A stretch of DNA of 64,000 nucleotides from Terriglobia bacterium (GCA_020073145.1 JAIQFS010000006.1:141902-205901), one strand, 5' to 3'; positions 40,896 to 50,826 are shown, numbered from the stretch's first letter. A program made the numbers and translations. The notes: a model not told the origin generated them from the letters alone.

Positions 40896-41665
40896 AAGAC
40901 CCGCGCCTCGAACTTGAGCTTCTCCACGAGTTTGGCGGCCGCTTCCTTGGGACTACCATCGAACAACTGCGTTCGCTTCGTACGCTCGGGGAGGTAGATG
41001 CGCTCAAGCACCAGGCTTGGCGAGCCGGCCGGCACGCCCAGATCCGCGGGAGTCAGGCGTTTGACCTCTTTGGTCTTGGCTTTCTTGATGCCCATCAAGG
41101 TGGCGTACCGCAGCTTGTTGATCCCGGACTGGATGGTGAGCAGCGCGGGGAGCGGCATGTCCACATGCTGAAACCAGCCGTCTTCGAGCTCCCGCTTAAC
41201 GCGGATGCCGGCGCCCTGCACATCGACCTGCATGACGATGGTGGCGTGCGGCAGGCCGAGTAGTTCCGCCAAAATCGGCCCGGTCTGTCCATAGCCTAGG
41301 TCGTCTGACTGGAGACCCGTGAGAACCAGGTCAGCGGCTTCGCGCTGCAGGGCCGCGGCCAGCAGCCGCGCCGACCCCAGCGGGTCGGCCGCTCCCGCCT
41401 CTTCGTTCTCAATATGGATGGCGCGGTCGGCGCCCTTGGCCAAAGCTTCGCGGATGGTCTGGGCCGCGCGCGCCGGGCCGGCGCATAGCACAACCACTTC
41501 GCCGCCGTGCTTTTCCTTCATCTGCAGGGCTTCTTCGAGCGCGTAGGCGTCGGGCTCGTTGATCTCGTAACTCAGGTCGGCTTCCTCAATCCACCGGCTC
41601 GGAGAAGCGATGCGCAGTTGCGAATCGCGTGCGGGCACCTGCTTGATGGCGACGACGATCTTCAT
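40892..41665 (-). CDS. etfB: electron transfer flavoprotein beta subunit
   Basis: The protein has 257 residues from ATG 41665. Motifs are MKIVVAIKQVPARDSQLRIA, the ETF-beta segment NEPDAYALEEALQMKE, LVLTGLQSDDLGYGQTGPIL and LPALLTIQSGINKLRYATLM. AMP-binding and heterodimerisation with EtfA are family knowledge. Its start overlaps the fabF stop (ATGA), tying the ETF genes to the fatty-acid synthesis genes. Confidence 0.96.
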   Translation of the reverse strand: MKIVVAIKQVPARDSQLRIASPSRWIEEADLSYEINEPDAYALEEALQMKEKHGGEVVVLCAGPARAAQTIREALAKGADRAIHIENEEAGAADPLGSARLLAAALQREAADLVLTGLQSDDLGYGQTGPILAELLGLPHATIVMQVDVQGAGIRVKRELEDGWFQHVDMPLPALLTIQSGINKLRYATLMGIKKAKTKEVKRLTPADLGVPAGSPSLVLERIYLPERTKRTQLFDGSPKEAAAKLVEKLKFEARVL

Positions 41666-42903
41666 TCCTGATAGCGCTTGAAGATCAGGCAGCCGTTGGT
41701 GCCGCCGAACCCGAAACTGTTGGATAGGGCGTAGTCGATCTTCATCGGCCGCGCCTGGTTGGGCACGTAGTCGAGATCGCACACCGGGTCGGGGTTGTCA
41801 TGGTTCATGGTGGGGGGAGCAATCTGGTCGCGCAAGGCCAACACCGTGATCCCGGCTTCCAGGCCGCCGGCGCCGCCCAGCAGGTGGCCGGTCATGGATT
41901 TGGTGGAGCTGACCGCCAGTTTGTAGGCGTGCTCGCCGAAGGTGCGTTTGATGGCGGCGGTCTCGATCCGGTCGCCCACTTCCGTGGACGTGCCGTGGGC
42001 ATTGATGTACTGGACTTGTTCGGGAGTGAGGCCGGCGTCGCGTAGGGCGTTGCGCATCACACGGTAGGCGCCATCGCCATCGTTCGGCGGCGCGGTCACG
42101 TGGAAGGCGTCGGCGCTCATGCCATAGCCCACCACTTCAGCCAGGATGCGGGCGTTGCGGCCGCGGGCCGACTGCAATTCTTCCAGAATCAGCATCCCAG
42201 CGCCTTCCCCCACCACGAACCCGTCGCGGTCCCGGTCCCACGGCCGCGACGCGCGCAGCGGCTCCTGGTTGCGCGTCGACAGGGCGCGCATAGCGGCGAA
42301 TCCTCCGATGCCCATCGGTGTGATGCAGGCTTCGGTCCCGCCGCAGATCATCATGTCGGCGTCGCCGCGCTGGATAATGCGAAACGAATCGCCGATGGAG
42401 TGGGCGCTGGTCGTACAGGCGGTGGCGGTGGCTGAGTTCGGTCCTTTGGCTCCGCTGCGGATGGAGACGTAGCCCGAAGCCAGGTTGATGATGGTGGCCG
42501 GAATGAAAAAGGGCGAGATGCGCCGCGGACCCTGTTCCAGCAGCGTCTGGTGCTCCCGCTCGATCACTTCAAATCCGCCGATTCCGCTGCCGATGTAGAC
42601 GCCCGCCTGCTCCTCGTTCTCCTTGGTCACCTTGTAGCCGGAGCTGCTCAGCGCGCACTCCGCCGCCGCAATGGCGAACTGGATGAAGCGTCCCATCTTC
42701 TTGATTTCTTTTTTCTCGATGTAGTTGGCCGGATCGAAGCCCTTCACCTCACCGGCAATCTGGCAGGAAAACGCGGACGCGTCGAACCGGGTGATGGGAC
42801 CAATTCCCGATTTCCCCGAGCGAATGGCCTCCCAGGTTGTTTCGGTCCCGATCCCCAGCGGCGTCAGTAAACCGACGCCGGTGACTACCACTCTGCGCGA
42901 CAA
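41662..42903 (-). CDS. fabF: beta-ketoacyl-ACP synthase II
   Basis: The protein has 413 residues, the usual FabF length. The catalytic Cys163 lies in SATATACTTSAHSIGD, with His in YINAHGTSTEVGDRIE and in SSTKSMTGHLLGGAGG. The start is TTG 42903 with GGGAG about 9 bp upstream. It condenses malonyl-ACP with acyl-ACP in type II fatty acid synthesis. It follows acpP after 27 bp and overlaps etfB by 4 bp. Confidence 0.97.
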   Translation of the reverse strand: MSRRVVVTGVGLLTPLGIGTETTWEAIRSGKSGIGPITRFDASAFSCQIAGEVKGFDPANYIEKKEIKKMGRFIQFAIAAAECALSSSGYKVTKENEEQAGVYIGSGIGGFEVIEREHQTLLEQGPRRISPFFIPATIINLASGYVSIRSGAKGPNSATATACTTSAHSIGDSFRIIQRGDADMMICGGTEACITPMGIGGFAAMRALSTRNQEPLRASRPWDRDRDGFVVGEGAGMLILEELQSARGRNARILAEVVGYGMSADAFHVTAPPNDGDGAYRVMRNALRDAGLTPEQVQYINAHGTSTEVGDRIETAAIKRTFGEHAYKLAVSSTKSMTGHLLGGAGGLEAGITVLALRDQIAPPTMNHDNPDPVCDLDYVPNQARPMKIDYALSNSFGFGGTNGCLIFKRYQE

Positions 42904-42930
42904 AACAAGTCTCCCTGGCGAGAACGGCGG

Positions 42931-43170
42931 CTATTTCTTGGCGGTCTTGGCTTCAATGTAATCGATGGCGTCCTTGACGGTGGTGATCTTTTCGGCGTCT
43001 TCGTCCGGGATCTCCAGCTCGAAAGCCTCCTCGAAGGCCATGACGAGTTCCACGATGTCCAGCGAATCGGCCCCCAGGTCGTCGACGAACGACGCATTGT
43101 TGTCGACTTGGCTTTCATCGACGCCGAGCTGCTCGACAATAATCTGCTTCACCTTCTGCTCAACTGCCAT
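42931..43170 (-). CDS. acpP: acyl carrier protein
   Basis: The protein has 79 residues, acidic, with the phosphopantetheine attachment Ser36 in [20 protein letters not shown]. It begins [28 protein letters not shown] precedes the ATG at 43170. It heads the acpP-fabF-etfB-etfA series. Confidence 0.97.
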   Translation of the reverse strand: MAVEQKVKQIIVEQLGVDESQVDNNASFVDDLGADSLDIVELVMAFEEAFELEIPDEDAEKITTVKDAIDYIEAKTAKK

Positions 43171-43200
43171 GACTCCTCCTGGATATGTGCAAGCCCGTTG

Positions 43201-43230
43201 ATTTTAACTGGCCTTGCGAACCGTACGCAA
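43201..43230 (-). promoter_or_regulatory. putative promoter of acpP
   Basis: On the minus strand TTGCGT (43230-43225), 18-bp spacer, TAAAAT (43206-43201). The -10 is good and the -35 is weak. The leader to the ATG would be about 25 nt and includes the AGGAGGAG ribosome binding site. Confidence 0.45.
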
Positions 43231-43455
43231 GTGACAGAACTCCGTCCCTCGGATGCGCCGCCCGTTTCGGTCTGCGGTCGAATACACCCATTTTGACATG
43301 GAATGGTCTGTTGAAGGCTATAGGCATCGAGAGCTGGAGCCTCCGTGGAATGTCCCCTGGCTCCCCAGGGGACCGGCCTCAGTCTGCCGAGCGTCGCGAA
43401 AACCCTTCCTGATCGAGAGATCGGCAGGTGTGAAAAGCCCTCCTGCCAGACGCGC

Positions 43456-44313
43456 CTACTTCGCCTTCGGCAGAACCTTCACGCTCCCCGGCAGGGTGAA
43501 CAGGTCGTCGGTCAGGTTGCGGTTGATCTCCACCGAATCGGAAAACATCTCGTAGATTTTCTCGCCATTTCGTTCGCGGTGCACGTCGAAGGGCCACTTC
43601 ACCCCGCCTCCCACGTCTCGGTATTTTGAAAACGCGGTGACTTCGACGTCCCAATCCTTGGTATCGGGATTGCGGCGTCGGAAGGACTGGCGTACCGGGA
43701 GTTTCGTGCTCTGGCTGAAGTACACCGTTACCGTCCGGTTGTCGGCATCGGTGATATCCACAATCTCTACGGGCAGGTTCTGGAAGATGTCGGCGCCTTG
43801 GGAAGAGAGAATCAGACCCGGCTCGCCAAGCCGTTGCCGCAAGATATAGAAGATGTTGCGCAGCGTGCTGTCTTTATACGCGTCGTAGCGCTGGTCGGTC
43901 AAGGGGCGCGCGCCGCGAAATGTAAGTTCCCAGGCGCCCAAGTCGGTGAACAGCACCGAGCTGTACCCATCCTTGCCGAAGGACTGGCGCTCGCGGGACG
44001 AGAGTTGCCCCGGGGCCGGCGTCAAATAGCGCGTATAGATTTTGGCGATCGACAGGCCCGAGAGCTCCTCCCGATAAAAAGAATACGCGCGCCCGGACTC
44101 GGTGCGATCTTCCATGTTCCGAAAAGCGTCGCCGCCCAGTGCCTGCACGGCTTGGTCGACCACGCGCTTGCCGCGTTCCGCCTGCGTCTCTCCGAAACCG
44201 GCCCCCGCCGCACAGAGAACCACAACCAGGCAGCGGCATAAGGCTCTGCCTTGTGCCGGCGAGAGCCACTCGCCTCGCTGCCAAGCGGGTACGCCGCAAC
44301 ATTTCCGTTTCAT
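43456..44313 (-). CDS. exported LolA-like outer-membrane lipoprotein-sorting-type protein
   Basis: The protein has 285 residues with an N-terminal hydrophobic export signal (LCRCLVVVLCAAGAGFGE). The mature part starts RGKRVVDQAVQALGGDAFRN, typical of the LolA/LppX-like fold that acidobacteria use for many exported proteins. Near the end are VKWPFDVHRERNGEKIYEMF and a C-terminal FTLPGSVKVLP. It is coupled by ATGA overlap to the M16 protease genes upstream. No specific function can be given. Confidence 0.7.
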   Translation of the reverse strand: MKRKCCGVPAWQRGEWLSPAQGRALCRCLVVVLCAAGAGFGETQAERGKRVVDQAVQALGGDAFRNMEDRTESGRAYSFYREELSGLSIAKIYTRYLTPAPGQLSSRERQSFGKDGYSSVLFTDLGAWELTFRGARPLTDQRYDAYKDSTLRNIFYILRQRLGEPGLILSSQGADIFQNLPVEIVDITDADNRTVTVYFSQSTKLPVRQSFRRRNPDTKDWDVEVTAFSKYRDVGGGVKWPFDVHRERNGEKIYEMFSDSVEINRNLTDDLFTLPGSVKVLPKAK

Positions 44314-45794
44314 GGACGTCCCTCCGCTGGCGGAATGGTGAGATCGATCGTCTTTACCGCGCTTCCCAGGGTGTCGAGCGCCTTTCCGAAGTTCTTCGGA
44401 TTGCCGGCCGCTACAACCGTGAAGGTTCCCGGATGCAGGCGTTGTTGGGCCACCCGCAGGACGTCGGCCTTGGTCACCGCGGCCAGCGCTTTCTGATACT
44501 GCTGGATGAAGTCCCTGGGATAGCCGTAATACTCGTAGGTCAGCAGGCGCCCGAGCGTCTTGGCCCGGGTGTCGTACGCGAAAACCAGACTATTGAGCGC
44601 CGTCTCCTTGGCGGTCTTCAGCTCATCGTCGCTGACCTCCGCGCTTCGGATCTTGGCCACTTCCTCCTGGATGGCTTGGAGCGTCTCGACCGTGGATGCG
44701 GATTTAGTGCTGCCCGAGATTTCAAACAGGCCGGGGTGATCGTACGTAGCGCCCCAGTCCGCCGAGATCTCATACGCGTCTCCCATGCGGGTCCGGACGC
44801 GCTGGAACAGACGGCTCCGGAAGCCTCCGCCCAAAATGTCGGACATCACTTCCAGCGCCGGATAGTCCTTGTCCCGCAGGTCGCCGCCCAATTGTCCCAT
44901 CACGAAGAAAGTCTGCGTTACGTCGGTCTTCACCGCGAGATAGGTGCCCGGGGCGGCGCGTTCGCGGACCGTGGGAAACGCCGGAACCGGCGGCTGCTTG
45001 GGAGTCCAGCCGGCGAATAGCTTCTCGATCTTCGCCTTCATCTCGGCCGTGTTGAAATCGCCCCACACCGCCAGTGTGACGTTGGCCGGAAAAAAATAGC
45101 GGTGGTAGAAGTCGTCCAGGTCCTGACGGCCAATGCGGTTGAGCGTGGCGTATTCGATCTGCCAGCCGTACGGGGTGTCGCGGCCATACGCGATGTTGGC
45201 GAATTCCCGATCGGCGATGCCGTGCGCGTCGTCGTTGCGGCGTGCGATGCTGCTGCTCAGCTGGCTCTTGGCCAGGTCGACTTTATCTTGCCGGAATTCC
45301 GGCTCGGTGAGCACGTCGTGGAAGGCGCCCAGAACCTCGTCGGCGTTTTCCTTCAGGGCGTTGAAGGAGACGGTCCCGCTGCTCTCTCCAATCTCAGCTT
45401 CCACGCCGGCCGCCATGTCCTCCAGTTCCAGATCCAGCCGATCGCCGGTCTTGGTCCGGGTCCCGCCGGTGCGCATCACCATGCCGGTTACGGTGGCCAG
45501 GCCAATCTTGTCCGGCGGGTCGAAGAGGTTGCCGGTGCGGATTCGCGCGCTGCCGTTGATGACGGGAAGCTCGTGATCCTCGAGGAGAAACAGTTTCATC
45601 CCGTTCGGCAGGGTCACGGTTTCCACATCGGGAATGTGAATCGCTCCGAGCGGCGGAAACTTGAGGTCGTTGACCGAAGGGACGGGAAGACGGGAAGCCG
45701 CCGTCTGCGCAGGGCGCGGCGCGCGGGCAGGCGCCGCGCCCTGCGTCCAGGCCGGTGCCGCCGCAAATATCAGGACGGTCACTAGAGTTTTCAT
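44310..45794 (-). CDS. M16-family peptidase, non-catalytic partner
   Basis: The protein has 494 residues with a signal peptide ending PAWTQG. It has the two M16 lobes (LPNGMKLFLLEDHELPVING, FPANVTLAVWGDFNTAEMKA, QLGGDLRDKDYPALEVMSDI), but the zinc motif HxxEH expected after the first strands is missing (the region reads GLATVTGMVMRTGGTRTKTG). In paired M16 enzymes one subunit is catalytic and the other lacks the motif. It overlaps the catalytic gene by 4 bp. Confidence 0.92.
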   Translation of the reverse strand: MKTLVTVLIFAAAPAWTQGAAPARAPRPAQTAASRLPVPSVNDLKFPPLGAIHIPDVETVTLPNGMKLFLLEDHELPVINGSARIRTGNLFDPPDKIGLATVTGMVMRTGGTRTKTGDRLDLELEDMAAGVEAEIGESSGTVSFNALKENADEVLGAFHDVLTEPEFRQDKVDLAKSQLSSSIARRNDDAHGIADREFANIAYGRDTPYGWQIEYATLNRIGRQDLDDFYHRYFFPANVTLAVWGDFNTAEMKAKIEKLFAGWTPKQPPVPAFPTVRERAAPGTYLAVKTDVTQTFFVMGQLGGDLRDKDYPALEVMSDILGGGFRSRLFQRVRTRMGDAYEISADWGATYDHPGLFEISGSTKSASTVETLQAIQEEVAKIRSAEVSDDELKTAKETALNSLVFAYDTRAKTLGRLLTYEYYGYPRDFIQQYQKALAAVTKADVLRVAQQRLHPGTFTVVAAGNPKNFGKALDTLGSAVKTIDLTIPPAEGRP

Positions 45795-47311
45795 TGCGGG
45801 CCTCCCGGCTTTCCCCCCGGCGCGGGCGCCTGCGTGGCGGTCGTGTAGGCCACCGTGCGCGACGGCGTCACGAAGTACTGGCGGGCCACCCGTTGCACAT
45901 CGTCCGCCGTCACCTTGTCGATTTCATCGAGCGAAGTGAATAGTTTCCGCCAGTCGCCGTAGGCCGCGTAGTAGGAAGCCAGCAGGTTGGCCAGGCCGGC
46001 GTTGCTGGCCAGCCGGCGAATCACACCCGCTCGCGCCTTGGTCTTCTCCCGCGCCAGGGTTTCGGCGTCTACCTGCTGAGCTTCAAATCGTTGCAACAAG
46101 GCGTCGATCTCTTTCTCATTCTCTTCGACGCTGTGCCCTAGGCCTGGAGCTACGAAAAAGATGAACAGATTGGGGTAGCGCCCATCCGGGAACGTGTCGC
46201 CGGCCTCGGCCTCCAGCGCCAGTTGTTTGTCGCGTACCAGGTCTTGATACAGGAGGCTGGTGCGTCCGCCGGACAGGATCCCGGAGATAATGTCGAACAC
46301 CGGGTCGTCTTTATCATATTGATCGGGGCGCTTGTATCCGATGACCAGCAGCGGCTGGCTCGGGGATTCGACCACGGCGGTTTTGGGCCCCGGCTGGGGC
46401 GGTTCCTCGGTGTGGACTCGAGGCGGCAGAGGCCGGGCGGCTAGCGGGCTAAAATACTGCTCGGCCAGGCGCCGAGCCTGGGCGGGGTTCACGTCGCCCA
46501 CAATCGCGATCGTAATGTTGCCCGGCACGTAGTACTTTTGGAAGAATTTGCGGGCATCGGAAATTCGCAGGTTGACGATGTCGCTCGGCCAGCCTCCCGC
46601 CGGATTGCGGTACGGATGCGCCTCGAAGGCCGTGGCCAGGAAATCCTCCAGCAACCTGCCTTGAGGACTGGATTCCACGCGCATCCGATTCTCTTCCAAC
46701 ACCACGTCGCGTTCCTTGTAGAATTCCCGGAACACCGGCTCGATAAAGCGCTGCGACTCCAGCAGAAACCAGAGCTCGATGCGGTTGGAAGGCAGGCTGT
46801 AGAAGTATTCGGTGGAGTCGAAATTAGTGCCCGCGTTCAGTCCCACCCCGCCGTTCTCCTCGATGAGCCGCGGATATTCGTTGGGAACCACGAAGGCCTG
46901 GGCCCGTTCAATGGCTTGTTGCACTTGGGCTTCGAGCGCCTGAACCCGCTTGGGATCGGCCTTCCGCGCCTTGTTCTGCTCGGCTTCCAAGCGGTCGTAG
47001 GCGGCTTCGAGGGCGTCGAGCGCCTTCTTCTCCTCCGGCCGGTTGGTGGTGCCAATGGTCTCGGTGCCTTTGAACGCCATGTGTTCGAACATGTGGGCGA
47101 TCCCCGTGGCGCCCGAAGGGTCGTCCACCGATCCGGCATTGACATAGGTATGGAACGAGACCACCGGGGCTTCATGGCGCTCGGCGATGATGAAGTGCAA
47201 GCCGTTGGTTAGCGTGAATTCAGTAACCTTCTTCTCAAACTCTTTCAGGTTCTGAGCCGAGACGAACAGAGGTCCCAGCAGAAGGGCGGCACACAGACGG
47301 ATTCCTGTCAC
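45791..47311 (-). CDS. M16-family zinc peptidase, catalytic subunit
   Basis: The protein has 506 residues from GTG 47311 with a signal peptide ending LFVSAQ. The inverted zinc motif HxxEH is at 73-77 in GATGIAHMFEHMAFKG. Later segments are FDSTEYFYSLPSNRIELWFL, VLEENRMRVESSPQGRLLED and YVPGNITIAIVGDVNPAQAR. Together with the next gene it should form a heterodimeric periplasmic peptidase. The linker after HxxEH has a charged helical insertion (residues about 95-140). Confidence 0.94.
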   Translation of the reverse strand: MTGIRLCAALLLGPLFVSAQNLKEFEKKVTEFTLTNGLHFIIAERHEAPVVSFHTYVNAGSVDDPSGATGIAHMFEHMAFKGTETIGTTNRPEEKKALDALEAAYDRLEAEQNKARKADPKRVQALEAQVQQAIERAQAFVVPNEYPRLIEENGGVGLNAGTNFDSTEYFYSLPSNRIELWFLLESQRFIEPVFREFYKERDVVLEENRMRVESSPQGRLLEDFLATAFEAHPYRNPAGGWPSDIVNLRISDARKFFQKYYVPGNITIAIVGDVNPAQARRLAEQYFSPLAARPLPPRVHTEEPPQPGPKTAVVESPSQPLLVIGYKRPDQYDKDDPVFDIISGILSGGRTSLLYQDLVRDKQLALEAEAGDTFPDGRYPNLFIFFVAPGLGHSVEENEKEIDALLQRFEAQQVDAETLAREKTKARAGVIRRLASNAGLANLLASYYAAYGDWRKLFTSLDEIDKVTADDVQRVARQYFVTPSRTVAYTTATQAPAPGGKPGGPQ

Positions 47312-47427
47312 GGGCGTTGACCACTCCTGTATCTAGAGGATAACAGGCCCGGGCCAAGGCCTGTCTTACAGATGTTTACTCCAGTGATCAGGGATCCAAC
47401 CCCAATGTCCAGGCAGGTTTAGGACCA

Positions 47428-47459
47428 CAAGTACCCCGCAAGTACCCCGCAAGTACCGG
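47428..47459. repeat. 11-bp tandem repeat, nearly three copies
   Basis: CAAGTACCCCG occurs at 47428-47438 and 47439-47449, followed by CAAGTACCGG. It lies in the 217-bp gap between the divergent M16 and PilZ genes and could be a binding-site array or a slipped microsatellite. Confidence 0.8.
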
Positions 47460-47528
47460 CATGACTGTCGTTCCGGGCGGGGCCACTCCATAATCAACTC
47501 AATTCGCGGATAAGCGAGAACGAGGACT

Positions 47529-47987
47529 ATGAACCCACTCAGGAATAGCCAGAGCGAACAGACGGCCGAAGGGCAGAAGATCGGCGGAGAACGAAGATCG
47601 GATCGGCGCTACGACCTCGCCCTCAACGTGCGCTGGAAGTTGATTCGCCGGCGGCGCGTGTTGGACTCCGGCATCGGGACCACCGTGGATGTATCGAGCG
47701 GCGGCCTCTTGTTCCAGACCGACCGCGAACTGCCATCCGGACTGAACATCGAACTATCGATTGCCTGGCCGGTCCTGCTCCGCAACGTGGCGCCTCTCCA
47801 GTTGGTCGTTGCCGGACGCGTCGTCCGCACGGTCGGCCAGCGCGTCGGGGTCCGGATGACCCAACACGAGTTCCGGACCGTGGGTGTGCCGGTCGAGCGC
47901 CGCACGGAAGTCGCGATAATGCCGTGGAAAGCCTCCGTTCGAGCCGCTGGCGCCGACGAAGAATCCGGCCAAGGGAAAATTCACTAG
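47529..47987 (+). CDS. PilZ-domain protein
   Basis: The protein has 152 residues. The c-di-GMP-binding signature is present: RxxxR in ERRSDRRYDLALNVRWKL and the (D/N)xSxxG motif in TTVDVSSGGLLFQTDRE. Single-domain PilZ proteins act as c-di-GMP effectors. GAGGA lies upstream of the ATG. The gene is monocistronic, followed by a strong terminator at 48009-48046. Confidence 0.92.
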   Translation: MNPLRNSQSEQTAEGQKIGGERRSDRRYDLALNVRWKLIRRRRVLDSGIGTTVDVSSGGLLFQTDRELPSGLNIELSIAWPVLLRNVAPLQLVVAGRVVRTVGQRVGVRMTQHEFRTVGVPVERRTEVAIMPWKASVRAAGADEESGQGKIH

Positions 47988-48008
47988 TCAAGGGTCTCCT
48001 CCTCCACC

Positions 48009-48046
48009 GGCCGCCGCGATTAAGATTTGCGGCGGCCTATTTTTTT
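48009..48046 (+). terminator. rho-independent terminator of the PilZ gene
   Basis: GGCCGCCGC (48009-48017), an 11-base loop and GCGGCGGCC (48029-48037) form a perfect 9-bp stem, followed by TAT and a T-run to 48046. The T-run is also the last Lys codons of the convergent gene. Confidence 0.88.
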
Positions 48047-48936
48047 GGCCGGCCGCGACTTGGCCGAGCGGGCGCGCGTGCCGGAACAGCGGGCTCCACC
48101 GGCTCGGGCGGAGCCGCGGTTTCCGTCGCTGCCGGCGCGCACGTACCCAGGCTTACCGCGAAGGAGGCGGCGGCGTCCCAGCGTTCTGCTTGCTCGTGTT
48201 CGATGCGGAACGATTGCGTCGGCCCGTCTGCCCGCACCCGCCACGAAGCGGGCTGCGGCGGGACGTTCTTCAACCGCATCGCGCGGCTGCTGGTTTCTTT
48301 CACTGTCCAGGTCGTGCCGCCGCCGGCGGATTCATACAGTTCGTAGCGCTCGGTTTTGCTGCCCTGGCCGCGGTCTATCACAAGGCTGCCTTCGTCTTTT
48401 GAACTGAAGAAGAACTGCTGAATCGCGCCCACTCGCGTTTCAGCGAAGATGGGCTGCTGACGCCATGATTTGCCACCGTCGGTGGTGATCAGCAGGAACG
48501 GATCCTGGGGTAACGGGGAGAGCGCCTCGCCGCTCACCCAGCCATTCGCGAAATCCACAAACTGGACGTGATCGAGACCCGCCCCGCGGATCCGTGGATG
48601 CGCCTCGCGCCACGTCTTTCCGGCGTCGGCACTGCTCAGCAGAACCGAGTCCAGCGTCACAGTTTCCGCGTGGATGTTTCCGGCAACAATCAACTGGCTG
48701 CCGATCGACTCCACGGTCGTCAGTTCCAGGTAAACCGGACAGGGGTCTTCCCGCGAACAGCTCATGCCCGCCCATTGCATATCCGCTGTCGTACAAAGGA
48801 AAGGCACCCGCATCGGGCTGCCGGTGTTAACGAGCGCGGCTTCCGGGACTCCGGCCGGGCGCGGCTGCTCTTGGGCCACTGCCGTCACCACCCACAAAAC
48901 CCCCAGGGCTTGCCGAAATCGAGCCGCAAGTTCCAT
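48037..48936 (-). CDS. exported BNR/YCF48-like repeat protein
   Basis: The protein has 299 residues from ATG 48936 with a signal peptide (QALGVLWVVTAVAQ). BNR-type motifs are VLLSSADAGKTWREAHP and LLITTDGGKSWRQQPI, plus ESAGGGTTWTVKE, i.e. SxDxGxTW blades of a beta-propeller as in sialidases and YCF48. The C-terminus is Pro/Ala/Arg-rich. No catalytic residues are recognisable. Function unknown. Confidence 0.8.
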   Translation of the reverse strand: MELAARFRQALGVLWVVTAVAQEQPRPAGVPEAALVNTGSPMRVPFLCTTADMQWAGMSCSREDPCPVYLELTTVESIGSQLIVAGNIHAETVTLDSVLLSSADAGKTWREAHPRIRGAGLDHVQFVDFANGWVSGEALSPLPQDPFLLITTDGGKSWRQQPIFAETRVGAIQQFFFSSKDEGSLVIDRGQGSKTERYELYESAGGGTTWTVKETSSRAMRLKNVPPQPASWRVRADGPTQSFRIEHEQAERWDAAASFAVSLGTCAPAATETAAPPEPVEPAVPARAPARPSRGRPKK

Positions 48937-49032
48937 TATTTCAGTAGCCCGAAAGAGCCAATAAAGAGTCTTCCAAATCCAGTAACTTCGCCTAGGAGAG
49001 TGTCGTCTTATCAGACAAATCCCCGTTACGAC

Positions 49033-49079
49033 AGCGGGCGCACTCACCCCTATCACCCAAAACGCGCCCGCTTTTTCTT

Positions 49080-49081
<2 letters not shown>
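49033..49081 (+). terminator. plus-strand intrinsic terminator without an obvious gene
   Basis: AGCGGGCGC (49033-49041) pairs perfectly with GCGCCCGCT (49064-49072), followed by TTTTTCTTTT. The T-run is on the plus strand, but both neighbouring genes are on the minus strand, so it would end a plus-strand transcript that starts in the 48937-49030 gap. Confidence 0.7.
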
Positions 49082-50039
<958 letters not shown>

Positions 50040-50041
50040 AG

Positions 50042-50467
50042 TCAGATCTCCCAGTTCAAGACGTACTTGTTCTGTTTCTCCGTCCAGCCGCGGAGAAGGT
50101 CGCCGAAGGTGGTCTTGTCCAGAATGCCGGAGACGGCGCGATCCACCTGTTGCCACATCCCAGTAAACGGGGTTTCAGCCTTCCGCCGCGTGCGCCCGGT
50201 TCCCTCGCGGGCCCCCTCCAGAAAGCCCAGCACCTCGCCCACGGTCAGCGAGTCGGCGGGTCGCGCCAGCAGGTAGCCCCCCTCGGCGCCACGCCGCGAT
50301 TCGACAAAGCCGCCCTGCTTCAGGCTGGCGAGGATCATCTCAAGGAATTTCTGGGGAATTCTCTGGCGGCGGGCAATCTCGGCGATCTTCACCGGCTCAC
50401 CAGCACGCTGGGAAGCCAGGTCGAGAATCGCTTGCAACGCGTACTCACCTTTGACGGAGATGGTCAT
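50042..50467 (-). CDS. Rrf2-family transcriptional regulator, CymR-like (no Fe-S cysteines)
   Basis: The protein has 141 residues from ATG 50467 ([20 protein letters not shown]). The winged helix with [20 protein letters not shown] and [20 protein letters not shown] is typical of Rrf2. It has no cysteine at all, so it cannot bind a Fe-S cluster as IscR or NsrR do. The Fe-S-free group includes CymR, which in Bacillus controls cysteine metabolism in complex with CysK. Here cysK follows directly, which supports that role. A TTG at 50485 is a less likely start. Confidence 0.9.
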   Translation of the reverse strand: MTISVKGEYALQAILDLASQRAGEPVKIAEIARRQRIPQKFLEMILASLKQGGFVESRRGAEGGYLLARPADSLTVGEVLGFLEGAREGTGRTRRKAETPFTGMWQQVDRAVSGILDKTTFGDLLRGWTEKQNKYVLNWEI

Positions 50468-50673
50468 TGCGGCGGGACGCGTCAATCACCCGCGCCCAAG
50501 TAGAGATTGTAGGGGATGCAGCACACCGACGCAACGCTGGCTTGTTGGCCTTCGGACAAAGGACGGGGTTTCGACAGCAGGGAGGAGGAGGAGGAGGAAA
50601 AAGGGAACTGGAGTGCCGCGTAGGGGTTTAGCGCGCTACGCGGCTTCCCAGCTCAGTATCGACTCGGAAGCGC

Positions 50674-50826
50674 TTAGCGCGCGTCCTTCTTGGGGGCGTC
50701 TTCCTTCTTTTTCTTGCCCTTCTTCTTCTTCTTCTCGGTCTTCGCCGGGGCATCCTGGCCGAAAGCGACGGCCACTGTGCCGAACAACAGCGACATGCCG
50801 AGCATCACACTCATGAGTTTCTTCAT
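50674..50826 (-). CDS. 50-residue secreted Lys-rich peptide
   Basis: The frame from ATG 50826 to TAA 50674-50676 encodes a signal peptide (KLMSVMLGMSLLFGTVAVAF, then GQ) and a mature part of about 26 residues that is mostly Lys with Glu, Asp, Ala and Pro (KTEKKKKKGKKKKEDAPKKD). AAGGAG lies 7 bp before the ATG. A possible -10 (TATGAT, minus strand, 50877-50872) lies 46 bp upstream. Similar short Lys-rich exported peptides are found in acidobacterial genomes. Function unknown. Confidence 0.75.
   Translation of the reverse strand: MKKLMSVMLGMSLLFGTVAVAFGQDAPAKTEKKKKKGKKKKEDAPKKDAR

Noticed and set aside
50576..50600. GGA-rich purine run considered as a G-quadruplex or repeat element
   Set aside because: Short simple-sequence tract, no runs of three or more G in four blocks with regular spacing, and no neighbour context.
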